Assembly (NCBI GenBank): GCA_019746095.1
Contig: JAIESL010000008.1
Span: forward strand, 1 to 46,162
Source: Caulobacteraceae bacterium
GTDB taxonomy: Bacteria > Pseudomonadota > Alphaproteobacteria > Caulobacterales > Caulobacteraceae
DNA length: 46,162 bases
Reading direction: 5' to 3'
A model generated the notes under the pieces. That model was not told where the DNA came from. It made no database searches and saw nothing but the letters and a program-made list of their open reading frames with translations. Below, piece by piece: positions 25,317 through 35,110 of the stretch. Position 1 is the stretch's first letter, and each line of letters begins with the position of its first letter. Both the position numbers and the translations under genes were made by a program.

Positions 25317-26015
25317 ATGCGTCGCGTCCTCAAGGTTTCCCTGGCCTCGGCCATCGCCGCCGCTGCCGTTGCCGCCATGGTCGTTCCGACCACGGCCAGT
25401 GCCCAGTATCCGCAGGGCCAGCAGGGCCGTCCCGGCCAGAGCCCGGGCCAGCGTGGACAGGAAGCCGGGGAACAGAGTGACCGCCCCCGCCCGCCCCGTA
25501 TCGCGCCTCTCCGCCGCAGCGCTGCGGCCGGCCCCTGCCCCTATGTGAAGGTGCTGTACGACGCCGCCCGTTATGTCGAAGTGGTCGGCGAACGCGTCAC
25601 CATGGCCAACATCGGCTATACCGGCGAGATCGAGGGCCTGGTTTCGGACTGCTCCTACCAGTCGGATCAGCCGATCACCGTGGAGACCCGCGTCCAATTC
25701 AACCTGGGCCGCGGGCCGCAGGCCCAGGGGGACACCCGCACCTACCGGTACTGGATCGCTGTGACCGAACGGAACCGCGCGGTTCTGGCCAAGGAGTATT
25801 TCGACCTGCCGGTGGATTTCGACGGTGCACAGAGCACCACGGTCATTCAGGACCAGACCATCGTCATTCCGCGCGCCGAAGCGACCACCAGCGGCGAGCA
25901 TTTCGAGGTCCTGATCGGCTTTGATGTCACCCCGGCGATGGCCGAGTTCAACCGCAACGGCAACCGGTTCCGCGTCAACGCCGGCGCCGCCGCCGTCCAG
26001 CCGCCGGCGCGGTAA
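25317..26015 (+). CDS. Secreted protein of unknown function upstream of argS
   Basis: A 232-residue exported protein that I do not recognise. The start at 25317 has GGAAGAA upstream and gives a signal peptide (MRRVLKVSLASAIAAAAV... to ASAQ). A linker rich in Gln, Gly, Pro and Arg follows (about residues 30-70). The folded part starts at GPCPYVKVLYDAARYVE and contains a second cysteine in SDCSYQSD, which could pair with the first. The remainder alternates like a beta-sandwich. Its TAA is directly followed by the argS ATG, so the two are likely one transcript. A periplasmic location is inferred. Confidence 0.8.
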   Translation: MRRVLKVSLASAIAAAAVAAMVVPTTASAQYPQGQQGRPGQSPGQRGQEAGEQSDRPRPPRIAPLRRSAAAGPCPYVKVLYDAARYVEVVGERVTMANIGYTGEIEGLVSDCSYQSDQPITVETRVQFNLGRGPQAQGDTRTYRYWIAVTERNRAVLAKEYFDLPVDFDGAQSTTVIQDQTIVIPRAEATTSGEHFEVLIGFDVTPAMAEFNRNGNRFRVNAGAAAVQPPAR

Positions 26016-27818
26016 ATGACCGACCTCAGAACTGTTCTGGGCGAAGCGGTCGGGGCCGCCTTCGCCGCCGAAGGCGTGGACGCCGGCCTGGCGAAGGTCA
26101 CCCCGTCCGACCGGCCCGATCTGGCGGACTTCCAGTCCAATGGCGCCCTCGCCGCCGCCAAGGCACTGAAGGCCAATCCACGCGAGCTGGCGGCCCGTGT
26201 CGCCGCGCGGCTGGCCGGCGACGCCCGCTTTTCCTCGATCGAGGTGGCCGGGCCCGGGTTCATCAACCTGAAACTGGCCGACGCCCTCCTGTCCGTTCGG
26301 GCAGCGGAGGTGGCCGCTGACCACAGGCACGCCGGGGCCTCGCTCGTCAGCGCGCCCCGCAAGGTCGTGATCGACTTCGCCGGACCAAACGTGGCCAAGC
26401 CGATGCATGTCGGCCACCTGCGCTCGTCGATCATCGGTGAAAGCCTGAAACGGCTGTTCCGGTTCCGGGGCGACACCGTCTGGGGCGACGCCCATTTCGG
26501 CGACTGGGGTTTCCAGATGGGCCTGCTGATCGTCGCCGTCGGTGACGAGGGCAAGGCTGACGGCTTCCTCGCGGAAGGCAATGGTCCCTTCCCGGCCGAG
26601 AGCCCGGTCTCGCTTGAGGACCTCGAACGCCTCTATCCCGCCGCTGCCGCCATGGCCAAGGAAGACACCGGCTTCCGCGATCGTGCCCGCAAGGCCACCG
26701 CTGAGCTGCAGGGCGGACGCCCGGGGTACCGCGCCCTCTGGGCCCATTTCGTCGCCGTCAGCCGCACGGCGCTGGAACGCGAGTTCGGTGCCCTCGGCGT
26801 GACCTTCGACCTTTGGAACGGCGAGAGCGACGCCGATCCGGTCATGGCAGAAATGATCGCCCACCTTGAGGCGACCGGCCTGCTGGTCGAGGACGACGGT
26901 GCCCGGGTGGTCCACGTCGCCCGTCCCGGCGAGACCCGGAAGAAGAAGCTGGCTGACGGATCGGTGATCGAGGCCCCCAGCCCGCCGCCCCTGCTGGTCA
27001 TATCGTCGGAAGGCTCGGCCATGTACGGCACGACCGACCTCGCCACGATCCTTGACCGCCGCAAGGCCATCGATCCGGACCTGATCCTCTACGTGGTCGA
27101 CGAACGTCAGGCCGAGCATTTCGAACAGGTGTTCCGCGCGGCCTGTCTGGCCGGTTACGCCACCGAGGGCTCGCTGGACCACCTCGGCTTTGGCACCATG
27201 AACGGGCCGGATGGCAAGCCCTTCAAGACCCGCGCCGGCGGGGTGCTGAAACTGCACGACCTGATCACCATGGCAGTCGACAAGGCCCGCGAACGACTGC
27301 GCGAAGCCCATCTGGGCGAGGACCTGACCGAGGCCGAGTTCGAGGCCATTGCCCACAAGGTAGCGGTCGCCGCCCTCAAATTCGCCGACCTTTCGAACAG
27401 CCGGACCACCAGCTACGTCTTCGATCTCGACCGTTTCATGAGCTTCGAAGGCAAGACCGGGCCCTATCTGCTCTACCAGGCGGTCCGCATCAAATCCCTG
27501 CTGCGCAAGGGCACCGATCAGGGCGCGACGCCCGGCCCCATCGCCATTGCCGAGCCGGCCGAACGCGACCTGGCCCTGACCCTGGACGCCTTCTCCCAGG
27601 CCGTGACCGAGGCCTATGACAAGCGGATGCCGCACGTCATCGCCGAGCACGCCTACCGGCTGGCGCAGGCCTTTTCCAAATTCTACGCCGCCTGCCCGGT
27701 GCTGATCGCCCCGGACGCTGCGACCAAGGGCTCGCGTCTGACCCTGTCGAAGGCCGCGCTGGATCAGCTCGAAACAGCCCTGACCCTGCTGGGAATCGAC
27801 ACGCCGGAGCGGATGTAG
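26016..27818 (+). CDS. argS: Arginyl-tRNA synthetase
   Basis: A 600-residue class I aminoacyl-tRNA synthetase that charges tRNA-Arg. The N-terminal additional domain (residues 1-110) is followed by [20 protein letters not shown], containing the HIGH-type motif as HVGH. The region [17 protein letters not shown] stands where KMSKS would be, as is usual in ArgRS, which often lacks a strict KMSKS. The C-terminal DALR-type anticodon-binding domain ends in [13 protein letters not shown]. It starts at the base after the upstream gene's TAA. An essential housekeeping gene. Confidence 0.97.
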   Translation: MTDLRTVLGEAVGAAFAAEGVDAGLAKVTPSDRPDLADFQSNGALAAAKALKANPRELAARVAARLAGDARFSSIEVAGPGFINLKLADALLSVRAAEVAADHRHAGASLVSAPRKVVIDFAGPNVAKPMHVGHLRSSIIGESLKRLFRFRGDTVWGDAHFGDWGFQMGLLIVAVGDEGKADGFLAEGNGPFPAESPVSLEDLERLYPAAAAMAKEDTGFRDRARKATAELQGGRPGYRALWAHFVAVSRTALEREFGALGVTFDLWNGESDADPVMAEMIAHLEATGLLVEDDGARVVHVARPGETRKKKLADGSVIEAPSPPPLLVISSEGSAMYGTTDLATILDRRKAIDPDLILYVVDERQAEHFEQVFRAACLAGYATEGSLDHLGFGTMNGPDGKPFKTRAGGVLKLHDLITMAVDKARERLREAHLGEDLTEAEFEAIAHKVAVAALKFADLSNSRTTSYVFDLDRFMSFEGKTGPYLLYQAVRIKSLLRKGTDQGATPGPIAIAEPAERDLALTLDAFSQAVTEAYDKRMPHVIAEHAYRLAQAFSKFYAACPVLIAPDAATKGSRLTLSKAALDQLETALTLLGIDTPERM

Positions 27819-27851
27819 GCTAGACTGGCCGCTCGTTTCCGGAGCCCCTCC

Positions 27852-28865
27852 ATGTCGCTCGACACCTATATCGTCGGCCTGCCCAAGGCGGAGCTTCATC
27901 TGCATATCGAGGGCAGTCTGGAGCCCGAGCTGATGTTCGAACTGGCCCAGCGCAACGGCGTCGCCATTCCGTTCGACAGCGTCGAGGCCGTGCGCGCCGC
28001 CTATGACTTTTCCAACCTGCAGGACTTTCTCGACATCTATTACGCCGGAGCCAATGTCCTGCTGACGCGCCGCGACTTCGAGGACCTGGCCTTCGCCTAT
28101 TTCCAGCGTGCCGCGGCGGATAATGTGCGCCACGCCGAGATCTTCTTCGACCCGCAGACCCATACGGATCGCGGTGTGCCCTTTGGCGTGGTGGTCGAGG
28201 GGCTGGTCGCCGGCATGGAGCGAGCCCGAACGGAGCTGGGCGTCACCTCGGGCCTGATCCTCAGCTTCCTGCGCCATCTGACGGAAGAGGAGGCCTTTGC
28301 CACCCTGGAGGCGGCCAGGCCCTGGCTGCAACATTTCATCGGGGTCGGGCTGGATTCGTCGGAGGTCGGCCACCCGCCGTCGAAATTCGAACGGGTCTTC
28401 GCCGCCGCCCGGGATCTGGGCCTGAAACTCTGCGCCCATGCCGGCGAGGAGGGCCCGCCGGCCTATGTGCGCGAGGCGCTGGACCTGCTGCATATCGACC
28501 GGATGGACCACGGCAATCGGTCCATGGAAGACGAGGATCTGATCCAGAGACTGGCCGCATCGCAGATGACCCTGACCGTCTGCCCTCTGTCCAACCTCAA
28601 GCTCTGCGTGGTGACGGACCTGAAGGACCATCCCGTGCCCGAGATGCTGCGACGCGGCCTGCATGTGACCCTGAACTCGGACGACCCGGCCTATTTCGGC
28701 GGCTATGTGAACGAGAACTACCGCCAGCTGGCCCAGGCCGTCGGCCTGACCCGGGAGCAGGTCACACTGCTGGCCCGGAACAGTTTCGAGGGATCGTTCC
28801 TGGACGAGGCTGACAAGGCCGCGCGGATGGCCGAAGTCGAGGCATACGCCGCCCGTTCCGCTTGA
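27852..28865 (+). CDS. add: Adenosine/adenine deaminase family protein, probably adenine deaminase
   Basis: A 337-residue metal-dependent deaminase of the add family. The zinc motif HLHIEGS is near residue 16; HAGEEGPP, MDHGNRS and LNSDDPAYFGGY carry the catalytic glutamate, histidine and aspartate. The HAGEEGPP and DSSEVGHPP variants are those seen in the adenine-deaminase branch (Aah1-like) rather than in adenosine deaminases with HAGE-A-GP, so adenine to hypoxanthine is my preferred reaction; this is inferred. It lies 33 bases behind argS, and its stop codon overlaps the likely promoter of the glycine riboswitch. Confidence 0.88.
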   Translation: MSLDTYIVGLPKAELHLHIEGSLEPELMFELAQRNGVAIPFDSVEAVRAAYDFSNLQDFLDIYYAGANVLLTRRDFEDLAFAYFQRAAADNVRHAEIFFDPQTHTDRGVPFGVVVEGLVAGMERARTELGVTSGLILSFLRHLTEEEAFATLEAARPWLQHFIGVGLDSSEVGHPPSKFERVFAAARDLGLKLCAHAGEEGPPAYVREALDLLHIDRMDHGNRSMEDEDLIQRLAASQMTLTVCPLSNLKLCVVTDLKDHPVPEMLRRGLHVTLNSDDPAYFGGYVNENYRQLAQAVGLTREQVTLLARNSFEGSFLDEADKAARMAEVEAYAARSA

Positions 28866-28892
28866 CTCACGGCCAGAGTCGGGGCCTAGGTC
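28862..28892 (+). promoter_or_regulatory. Probable promoter of the gcv riboswitch transcript
   Basis: TTGACT (28862-28867), overlapping the add stop codon, is followed after 16 bases by GCCTAGGTC (28884-28892), close to the Caulobacter housekeeping consensus. Transcription from here would begin just before the first glycine aptamer. This is inferred from sequence match and position only. Confidence 0.45.
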
Positions 28893-29095
28893 CGATCGCT
28901 CTCGCGGGAGAGATCGGAGCCCTTTCGGGGGGTCCGGAGCCGAAGGCGCAACCGCCCCGGAAACGCTCAGGCAAACGGACCGCGAGGACATACGGACGCT
29001 GGAAAGTCGCTCCCCTTTTTCGGGATTCATGAGCGCGCCGACGGAGCAAGCGGGCAACCGCGGAATCTCTCAGGCTTCAGGACAGCGGGGGCGCG
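28893..29095 (+). ncRNA. Tandem glycine riboswitch
   Basis: Two consecutive glycine aptamers precede gcvT. The first (about 28904-28984) has GCGGGAGAGA, GCCGAAGGCGCAACC, GAAACGCTCAGGCAAA and GGACCGC. The second (about 29033-29090) has GACGGAGCAAGCGG, GGAATCTCTCAGGC and AGGACAGC. Both match the conserved core of the glycine riboswitch class. A T-run (29016-29020) lies in the linker, and the hairpin GGCGGA-GCTT-TCCGCC (29101-29116) stands between the aptamers and the gcvT start, where it could serve as the expression platform. Glycine binding is expected to turn on the glycine-cleavage operon. Confidence 0.92.
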
Positions 29096-29141
29096 AGGAC
29101 GGCGGAGCTTTCCGCCCCAGTACGCGACTCTGAAGGCCGAC

Positions 29142-30257
29142 ATGACCGACGAAACTCTCAAGACCACCCCCCTCAACGCGGCGCATCGCGCGCTCGGTGC
29201 CCGCATGGTCGGCTTCGGCGGCTATGACATGCCGGTGCAGTATGAAGGCGTGCTGGCCGAACACCGCTGGACCCGCGAACACGCCGGCCTGTTTGACGTC
29301 TCGCACATGGGCCAGTGCCGGATCACCGGCGAGGACGCCACGGCGCAGTTCGAGCGCTTCGTCCCGGGTGACTATGCGATCCTGAAGGCCGGGCGGCAGA
29401 AATACAGCCTGCTGCTGAACGCCGAGGGCGGGATCATGGACGACCTGATGGCCGGCCGCCCCGACCATGACGGCCTCTATGTCGTGGTCAACGCCGGCAA
29501 CAAGGACGCCGACTTCGCCTTCCTCGAAGCCAACCTGTCCGGCGACGCCAGGCTGACGGTGCTGGCCGACCGGGCCCTGATCGCCATCCAGGGGCCCGAG
29601 GCCGCCGAGGTCATGGCCGCCCATGAGCCGCTGCTGTCCGAGATGGGCTTCATGGACTGCGCCCGCCTGATGCTGTTCGGCTGCGACTGCTTCATCTCGC
29701 GCTCGGGCTACACCGGCGAGGACGGCTATGAGATCTCCGTGCCCGCCGACCAGGCCGAGCGCGTCTGGACCACGATCCTGAAGGATGCCCGCGTCAAGCC
29801 GATCGGCCTTGGGGCCCGCGACAGCCTGCGGCTCGAGGCCGGCCTGCCCCTGCACGGCCACGACATCAACCCTTCGACCAGCCCGGTCGAAGGTGCCCTG
29901 ACCTTCGCCCTGTCCAAGTCGCGCAAGGAGCGCGCCGACTTCAACGGCGCCGCCCGCATCCTGAAGGAACTGGCCGATGGCCCCTCGCGGGTCCGCGTCG
30001 GCCTGAGCGTCAAGGAAGGCGCCCCGGCCCGTGAAGGCGCCGAGATCGCCGACATGGACGGAAACGTCATCGGCAATGTTACCTCGGGCGGCCCGTCGCC
30101 GACCCTGGGGCGCAACATCGCCATGGGCTATGTCCCGCCGGAATTCGCCGAACTGGGCACGGAACTGAAGGTCATCGTGCGCGGCAAGCCCGCCGCTGCC
30201 GAGGTCGTCGCCATGCCCTTCGTCGCCCAACGCTACTATCGCAAACCGAAAGCCTGA
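29142..30257 (+). CDS. gcvT: Glycine cleavage system aminomethyltransferase (T protein)
   Basis: A 371-residue tetrahydrofolate-dependent T protein that releases ammonia from the aminomethyl group on lipoyl-GcvH and forms 5,10-methylene-THF. Key segments are [23 protein letters not shown], a [14 protein letters not shown] stretch, [12 protein letters not shown] and [16 protein letters not shown], with the catalytic aspartate in the N-terminal DVSH region. The ATG has GAAGG upstream. It is the first gene of gcvT-gcvH-gcvPA-gcvPB and lies directly under the tandem glycine riboswitch. Confidence 0.97.
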   Translation: MTDETLKTTPLNAAHRALGARMVGFGGYDMPVQYEGVLAEHRWTREHAGLFDVSHMGQCRITGEDATAQFERFVPGDYAILKAGRQKYSLLLNAEGGIMDDLMAGRPDHDGLYVVVNAGNKDADFAFLEANLSGDARLTVLADRALIAIQGPEAAEVMAAHEPLLSEMGFMDCARLMLFGCDCFISRSGYTGEDGYEISVPADQAERVWTTILKDARVKPIGLGARDSLRLEAGLPLHGHDINPSTSPVEGALTFALSKSRKERADFNGAARILKELADGPSRVRVGLSVKEGAPAREGAEIADMDGNVIGNVTSGGPSPTLGRNIAMGYVPPEFAELGTELKVIVRGKPAAAEVVAMPFVAQRYYRKPKA

Positions 30258-30268
30258 GGATCGGACCG

Positions 30269-30631
30269 ATGCATTTCTCCAAGGATCACGAGTGGGTTCG
30301 CTTCGACGGTGACGTCGCCACCGTCGGCATCACCCAATACGCTGCGGACGCCCTCGGCGACGTGGTGTTTGTCGAAACCCCTGATGTCGGCAAGGCCGTC
30401 ACCAAGGGTGACGGATTCGCCGTCGTCGAGAGCGTCAAGGCGGCCTCGGACGTCTATGCCCCGGTCTCGGGGGAAGTGATCGAGGGCAACGCCGCCCTCG
30501 CCTCTGCTCCGGAAACCGTCAACGCTGATCCCGAAGGCGAAGGCTGGTTCGCCAAGATCAAGGTGGCCGACACCTCGACCGACGGCCTGATGGACCGCGC
30601 CGCCTACGACGCCTTCCTCGCTTCCCTCTAA
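30269..30631 (+). CDS. gcvH: Glycine cleavage system H protein
   Basis: A 120-residue lipoyl carrier protein. The lipoylation lysine is in [14 protein letters not shown] near residue 59. [21 protein letters not shown] begins the family's fold, and [10 protein letters not shown] ends it. It carries the aminomethyl intermediate between the P and T proteins and the L protein (dihydrolipoamide dehydrogenase, not in this window). It lies 11 bases after gcvT and 27 bases before gcvPA. Confidence 0.97.
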   Translation: MHFSKDHEWVRFDGDVATVGITQYAADALGDVVFVETPDVGKAVTKGDGFAVVESVKAASDVYAPVSGEVIEGNAALASAPETVNADPEGEGWFAKIKVADTSTDGLMDRAAYDAFLASL

Positions 30632-30658
30632 GCCCTTTCACGCACGGATCTCCCCGCC

Positions 30659-32002
30659 ATGCGCTACCTCCCGCTGACGCCCGACGACCGCTCCGCCATG
30701 CTGGCGGCCATCGGGGCCAAATCCATCGATGATCTGTTCGTGGACGTGCCGAATGCGGCGCGGCGCGACGGCTTCGTCGACCTGCCTCGCGTGGCGGGCG
30801 AACTGGAGGTCGAGCGGGCGCTGGGGGCCATGGCGGCGAAGAACGCGTCGGCCGGTTCCGTGCCTTTCTTCTGCGGTGCCGGTGCCTACAAACACCATGT
30901 GCCGGCGACGGTGGACCATGTGATCCAGCGGTCGGAGTTCCTGACCAGCTACACGCCCTACCAGCCGGAAATCGCCCAGGGCACCCTGCAGTACCTGTAC
31001 GAGTTCCAGACCCAGGTCGCGAACCTGACCGGCATGCCGGTGGCCAACGCCAGCCTCTATGACGGCTCGACCGCCATGGCCGAGGGCGTGCTGATGGCCA
31101 CCCGCGTGACCCGCCGCAACAAGGCGGTGATCTCGGGCGGGGTGCACCCGCACTACGTCCGGGCGACCGAGACCGTGGTTCATGCCGTCGGCGTCGAGAC
31201 CCAGGTCCTGCCCGCCGCCGTCGACGCGGAGGCCGATGTCATGGCGCAGATCGGACCCGACACGGCCTGTGTCGTCGTCCAGACGCCGAACGTCTTCGGC
31301 ACTGCGACCGATGTGACCAGGATCGCCGAGGCAGCCCATGCCGCCGGGGCCCTGCTGATCGTGGTGGTCACCGAGGCCGTGTCGATGGGCCTGCTGAAGT
31401 CGCCGGGCGAGATGGGTGCCGACATCGTCGCCGCCGAAGGCCAGTCGATCGGCAACGCCCTGAATTTCGGCGGCCCCTACGTCGGCCTGTTTGCCACGCG
31501 CGACAAACTGGTGCGCCAGATGCCGGGCCGCCTGTGCGGTGAAACGGTGGACGCCGACGGCACGCGCGGCTTCGTCCTGACCCTGTCGACCCGCGAGCAG
31601 CACATCCGCCGCGACAAGGCGACGTCGAACATCTGCACCAACTCGGGCCTGTGCACCCTGGCCTTCACCATCCACATGAGCCTGCTGGGCGAGACGGGGC
31701 TTCGCAAGATGGCCCTGCTGAACCACGAGAAGGCGCTGGCGACCCGCGATGCGCTGGCCGCCATCCCCGGCGTCGAGGTGCTGACCCCGCGCTTCTTCAA
31801 CGAGTTCGCCGTGAAGCTGCCGAAGCCTGCAGCCGGGGTGGTCGAGCAACTGGCCGAGCACCGCATCCTCGGCGGCGTGCCCTTCAGCCGCCTCGCTCCC
31901 GAGGCCGGCATGGATGACGTCCTGCTGGTCGCGGCGACCGAGATGACGACCGATGCCGACATCAAAATCCTGGCGAGCGCACTCGCCAAGGCCTGCGCTT
32001 AA
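30659..32002 (+). CDS. gcvPA: Glycine dehydrogenase (decarboxylating) subunit 1
   Basis: A 447-residue N-terminal half of the split P protein. Family segments are [64 protein letters not shown] and [20 protein letters not shown]. It forms the non-catalytic-lysine half of the heterotetrameric, PLP-dependent decarboxylase with gcvPB. The two-subunit form is one of the two known architectures of the P protein; the other is a single chain of about 950 residues. It is followed 12 bases later by gcvPB. Confidence 0.96.
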   Translation: MRYLPLTPDDRSAMLAAIGAKSIDDLFVDVPNAARRDGFVDLPRVAGELEVERALGAMAAKNASAGSVPFFCGAGAYKHHVPATVDHVIQRSEFLTSYTPYQPEIAQGTLQYLYEFQTQVANLTGMPVANASLYDGSTAMAEGVLMATRVTRRNKAVISGGVHPHYVRATETVVHAVGVETQVLPAAVDAEADVMAQIGPDTACVVVQTPNVFGTATDVTRIAEAAHAAGALLIVVVTEAVSMGLLKSPGEMGADIVAAEGQSIGNALNFGGPYVGLFATRDKLVRQMPGRLCGETVDADGTRGFVLTLSTREQHIRRDKATSNICTNSGLCTLAFTIHMSLLGETGLRKMALLNHEKALATRDALAAIPGVEVLTPRFFNEFAVKLPKPAAGVVEQLAEHRILGGVPFSRLAPEAGMDDVLLVAATEMTTDADIKILASALAKACA

Positions 32003-32014
32003 GGAGCCCGGATC

Positions 32015-33586
32015 ATGAGCACCATGAACACCGTCGGCCGCCCGACCACACCGAACCGCGTCGAGAGCAAGCCCGCCACCCTGACCGGCGGTCGTGGCCT
32101 GCTGCAGAACGAGCATCTGATCTTCGAGGGCGACGGCTGGGGCAAGACCGGCGTGGACCTGCCGGAACCGAAGACGGACGGCTCTGACCTCGGCGATCTG
32201 GTGCGTCGCGATCCGATCGGCCTGCCGGGCCTCTCCGAGCCCGAGACGATGCGCCACTATGTGCGCCTGTCGCAGAAGAACCATGCCATCGACCTGGCCA
32301 TCTATCCGCTGGGCTCGTGCACGATGAAGCACAACCCGCGCCTCAACGAGAAGATGGCGCGCCTGCCCGGCTTCTCGGACATCCACCCGCTGCAGCCGAC
32401 CTCGACGGTCCAGGGCGCGCTGGAGTTGATGGACACCCTGGCGCACTGGCTCAAGACCCTGACGGGCATGCCCGCCGTGGCCCTGTCGCCCAAGGCCGGA
32501 GCCCATGGCGAACTCTGCGGCCTGATGGCCATCCGCGCCGCCCACGAGGCCTCGGGCCAGCATGAGCAGCGCCGCAAGGTGCTGGTGCCGACCTCGGCCC
32601 ATGGCACCAATCCGGCCACCGCCGCCTTCGTCGGCTATACCGTGGTCGAAGTGGCCCAGACCGACGACGGCCGCGTGGATGTGGCCGATCTGGCGTCGAA
32701 GCTGGGACCGGACGTCGCCGCCATCATGGTGACCAATCCGAACACCTGCGGCCTGTTCGAGCGCGACATTCTGGAGATCAGCCGTCTGACCCATGAGGCA
32801 GGGGCCTATTTCTACTGCGACGGCGCGAACTTCAACGCCATCGTCGGCCGGGTCCGTCCGGGCGATCTGGGCGTGGATGCCATGCACATCAACCTGCACA
32901 AGACCTTCTCGACGCCGCACGGCGGCGGTGGTCCGGGCGCGGGTCCGGTGGTGCTGTCGGAAGCCCTCGCCCCCTTCGCCCCGGCCCCCTGGGTCGTGCA
33001 CGACGCGGATGGCTATCGCCTGATCGAACGCGAGGAAGACGAAGCGGCCCAGGCCTTCGGCCGGCTCTGCGCCTTCCAGGGCCAGATGGGCATGTACACC
33101 CGGGCCCTCAGCTACATGATGAGCCACGGCTCGGACGGCCTGCGTCAGGTTGCTGAGGATGCCGTGCTCAATGCCAACTACATCAAGGCCCGTTTGTCCG
33201 ACGTTATGAGCGCCGCCTTCCCGGAAGGCCCCTGCATGCACGAGGCCCTGTTCGACGACGAATGGCTGAAGGGCACGGACATCACCACGCTCGACTTCGC
33301 CAAGGCGATGATCGACGAGGGCTTCCATCCGATGACGATGTATTTCCCCCTGGTCGTCCACGGGGCCATGCTGATCGAGCCGACCGAGACGGAGTCCAAG
33401 CAGGAGCTGGATCGCTTCATCCACGCCATGCGGGCGCTGGCTGAAGCGGCCAAGGCCGGCGATGTCGACCGGTTCAAGGGTGCGCCCTTCCATGCGCCGA
33501 TGAAGCGTCTGGACGAGACCCGCGCGGCCCGGACGCCGGTGCTGCGCTGGACCGCGCCCGAGGGGTCGAATATCGCCGCGGAATAG
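32015..33586 (+). CDS. gcvPB: Glycine dehydrogenase (decarboxylating) subunit 2
   Basis: A 523-residue catalytic half of the split P protein. The PLP lysine is in NLHKTFSTPHGGGGPG near residue 297. LGSCTMKHNPRLNEKMARLPGF, SPKAGAHGELCGLM and VPTSAHGTNPATAAFVGY are family segments. It decarboxylates glycine and passes the aminomethyl group to lipoyl-GcvH. AAGGAG precedes the ATG. A small GCGCC-GAACA-GGCGC hairpin follows the stop (33599-33613) without a T-run, so termination there is unproven. Confidence 0.96.
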   Translation: MSTMNTVGRPTTPNRVESKPATLTGGRGLLQNEHLIFEGDGWGKTGVDLPEPKTDGSDLGDLVRRDPIGLPGLSEPETMRHYVRLSQKNHAIDLAIYPLGSCTMKHNPRLNEKMARLPGFSDIHPLQPTSTVQGALELMDTLAHWLKTLTGMPAVALSPKAGAHGELCGLMAIRAAHEASGQHEQRRKVLVPTSAHGTNPATAAFVGYTVVEVAQTDDGRVDVADLASKLGPDVAAIMVTNPNTCGLFERDILEISRLTHEAGAYFYCDGANFNAIVGRVRPGDLGVDAMHINLHKTFSTPHGGGGPGAGPVVLSEALAPFAPAPWVVHDADGYRLIEREEDEAAQAFGRLCAFQGQMGMYTRALSYMMSHGSDGLRQVAEDAVLNANYIKARLSDVMSAAFPEGPCMHEALFDDEWLKGTDITTLDFAKAMIDEGFHPMTMYFPLVVHGAMLIEPTETESKQELDRFIHAMRALAEAAKAGDVDRFKGAPFHAPMKRLDETRAARTPVLRWTAPEGSNIAAE

Positions 33587-33631
33587 GCGGGGCATCTTGC
33601 GCCGAACAGGCGCGACGCCAACCTGTCCGGC

Positions 33632-34570
33632 ATGACCTCCTTCACGCCCAGCGACATCCCCGACCAGACCGGCAAACTGGCCATTGTGACCGGAGCCAAC
33701 AGCGGCACCGGTTTCGAGACCGCCCGGGCGCTGGCCGCCCGGGGGGCCGAGGTCATCCTCGCTACACGCAGCGCCGACCGCGCCGAGGCGGCGATCGGCG
33801 CGATCCGGCGCGCCCAGCCGCAGGCCCGGCTGCGGTTTGAACCGCTCGACCTGGCGTCGCAGGCCTCGGTGGCCGCCTTCGCAGATCGGCTGCTGGCCGA
33901 AGGCCGCCCCATCGACATTCTGGTCAACAACGCCGGCGTGATGGCCCTGCCGCAGCGGACCGTCACCGCGGACGGGTTCGAGACCCAGCTGGCGACCAAC
34001 TATCTCGGCCATTTCGCCCTGACCGCGCGATTGCTGCCCCTGCTGAGGCGGGGTCGGGCAAGGGTGGTCCAGCTGTCCAGCATCGTGCACCGGCACGGTC
34101 GGATCCAGCTCGACGACCTGCAGTTCGAGGCGGCCTACAGGCCCTGGCCCGCCTATGCCCAGTCGAAGCTGGCCATGCTGATGTTCGGACTGGAGCTGGA
34201 CCGTCGGAACCGCGCGAACAGCTGGGGTCTGACCAGTGTGGCGGCCCATCCGGGCTATGCGCGAACCGGCCTGATCGCCAGTGGGCCGATGAGCCGGTCC
34301 GCCGTCGCGAGGATGGTTCTGCGGTTCCTGTACCGGCCGCTCCTTGAGCCGCTCTTCAGCCACTCCGCCGCTGCCGGTGCCTTGCCGATCCTGATGGCGG
34401 CGACGGCTCCCGACGTGGCCGGGGGGACCTATTTCGGGCCGCGAGACATGCGCGAAATGAAGGGCCCGGCCGGCGTGGGCAAGATCGCGAACCGGGCACT
34501 CGACACGGAGGTCGCGTCCGGCCTGTGGGAGGCGTCGGAGACGCTGACCGGGGTCCGGTTCGACGCCTGA
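33632..34570 (+). CDS. SDR oxidoreductase, retinol-dehydrogenase-like
   Basis: A 312-residue short-chain dehydrogenase. [15 protein letters not shown] is the nucleotide-binding motif near residue 20 (Thr replaces the usual Ile in GxGIG); VNNAGVM follows beta4. The catalytic residues are in [10 protein letters not shown] and YAQSKLA (YxxxK). Sequence style (the [20 protein letters not shown] region, then a PGYART segment) is that of the retinol dehydrogenase/WWOX-like branch. The substrate is unknown. It lies 45 bases behind gcvPB on the same strand and is convergent with the ATP synthase operon; whether it shares the gcv transcript is unclear. Confidence 0.88.
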   Translation: MTSFTPSDIPDQTGKLAIVTGANSGTGFETARALAARGAEVILATRSADRAEAAIGAIRRAQPQARLRFEPLDLASQASVAAFADRLLAEGRPIDILVNNAGVMALPQRTVTADGFETQLATNYLGHFALTARLLPLLRRGRARVVQLSSIVHRHGRIQLDDLQFEAAYRPWPAYAQSKLAMLMFGLELDRRNRANSWGLTSVAAHPGYARTGLIASGPMSRSAVARMVLRFLYRPLLEPLFSHSAAAGALPILMAATAPDVAGGTYFGPRDMREMKGPAGVGKIANRALDTEVASGLWEASETLTGVRFDA

Positions 34571-34594
34571 CCGCGCGCGGGCGGAAGGCCGGAC

Positions 34595-35110
34595 CTAGTT
34601 CAGCCGGGTGCTGATCTGGGCGATGGCGGCGTCGAGAAGGGGGTCAGACTTCTGACCGGCCAGGCGGGCGACGAGGATCTGTTCGGCGGCGCGGGCGGCA
34701 AGGTCGGCGGCGGCGGTCTTGACCTCGGCGACAGCCTGGACCTCGGCCTGGGCGATGCGGCGCTCGGCGAGGGCCTGGCGGCGGGCCAGGGTTTCTTCGA
34801 GCTTGGCCTTGGCCTCGACTTCCATCAGGCGGGCATCGGCTTCGGCGGCGGCAAGCATTTCAGCGGCCTGGGCCTCGGCCTCGGCCTTTTCGGTCCGGAT
34901 CTGGGCCAGCAGGGCCTCGGCCTCGGCGCGCAGACGGGCGGCCTCATCGAGCTCGGACTGGATCTTGGCGGCGACGCCGTCCAGCTGCGCGGCGATGGCG
35001 GCGGGCACCTTCACCAGCACCAGGATGCCGAAGAAGACGACCAGACCGGCACCGACCCAGAACTGGGCGTTGGCGAGGTCCCAGAAGGCGCCGGTGAGAA
35101 AGGCGGGCAT
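34595..35110 (-). CDS. atpF: ATP synthase F0 subunit b
   Basis: A 171-residue peripheral-stalk subunit: one N-terminal membrane span (FWVGAGLVVFFGILVLV) and then a long charged, alanine- and glutamate-rich coiled coil. Residues AAIAAQLDGVAAKIQSELDE and the heptad pattern that follows are typical of alphaproteobacterial b subunits. It forms a heterodimer with b' and links F1 to subunit a. Its start overlaps the b' stop in TGATG, so translation is coupled. It is the last gene of the F0 operon; the F1 genes are not in this window. Confidence 0.93.
   Translation of the reverse strand: MPAFLTGAFWDLANAQFWVGAGLVVFFGILVLVKVPAAIAAQLDGVAAKIQSELDEAARLRAEAEALLAQIRTEKAEAEAQAAEMLAAAEADARLMEVEAKAKLEETLARRQALAERRIAQAEVQAVAEVKTAAADLAARAAEQILVARLAGQKSDPLLDAAIAQISTRLN

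Noticed and set aside
29006..29020. T-run after the first glycine aptamer as a terminator
   Set aside because: No independent stem precedes it; the bases upstream belong to the aptamer fold.
25251..29057. Minus-strand open frame of more than 1,200 codons
   Set aside because: It lies antisense to the secreted-protein gene, argS and add, all firmly identified. High GC third-position bias keeps the antisense frame open; its composition is Gly/Gln/His-rich and matches nothing.
30638..34363. Minus-strand open frame of about 1,240 codons
   Set aside because: Antisense to gcvPA, gcvPB and the SDR. No ribosome-binding site or recognisable domain; it is a GC-bias artefact.
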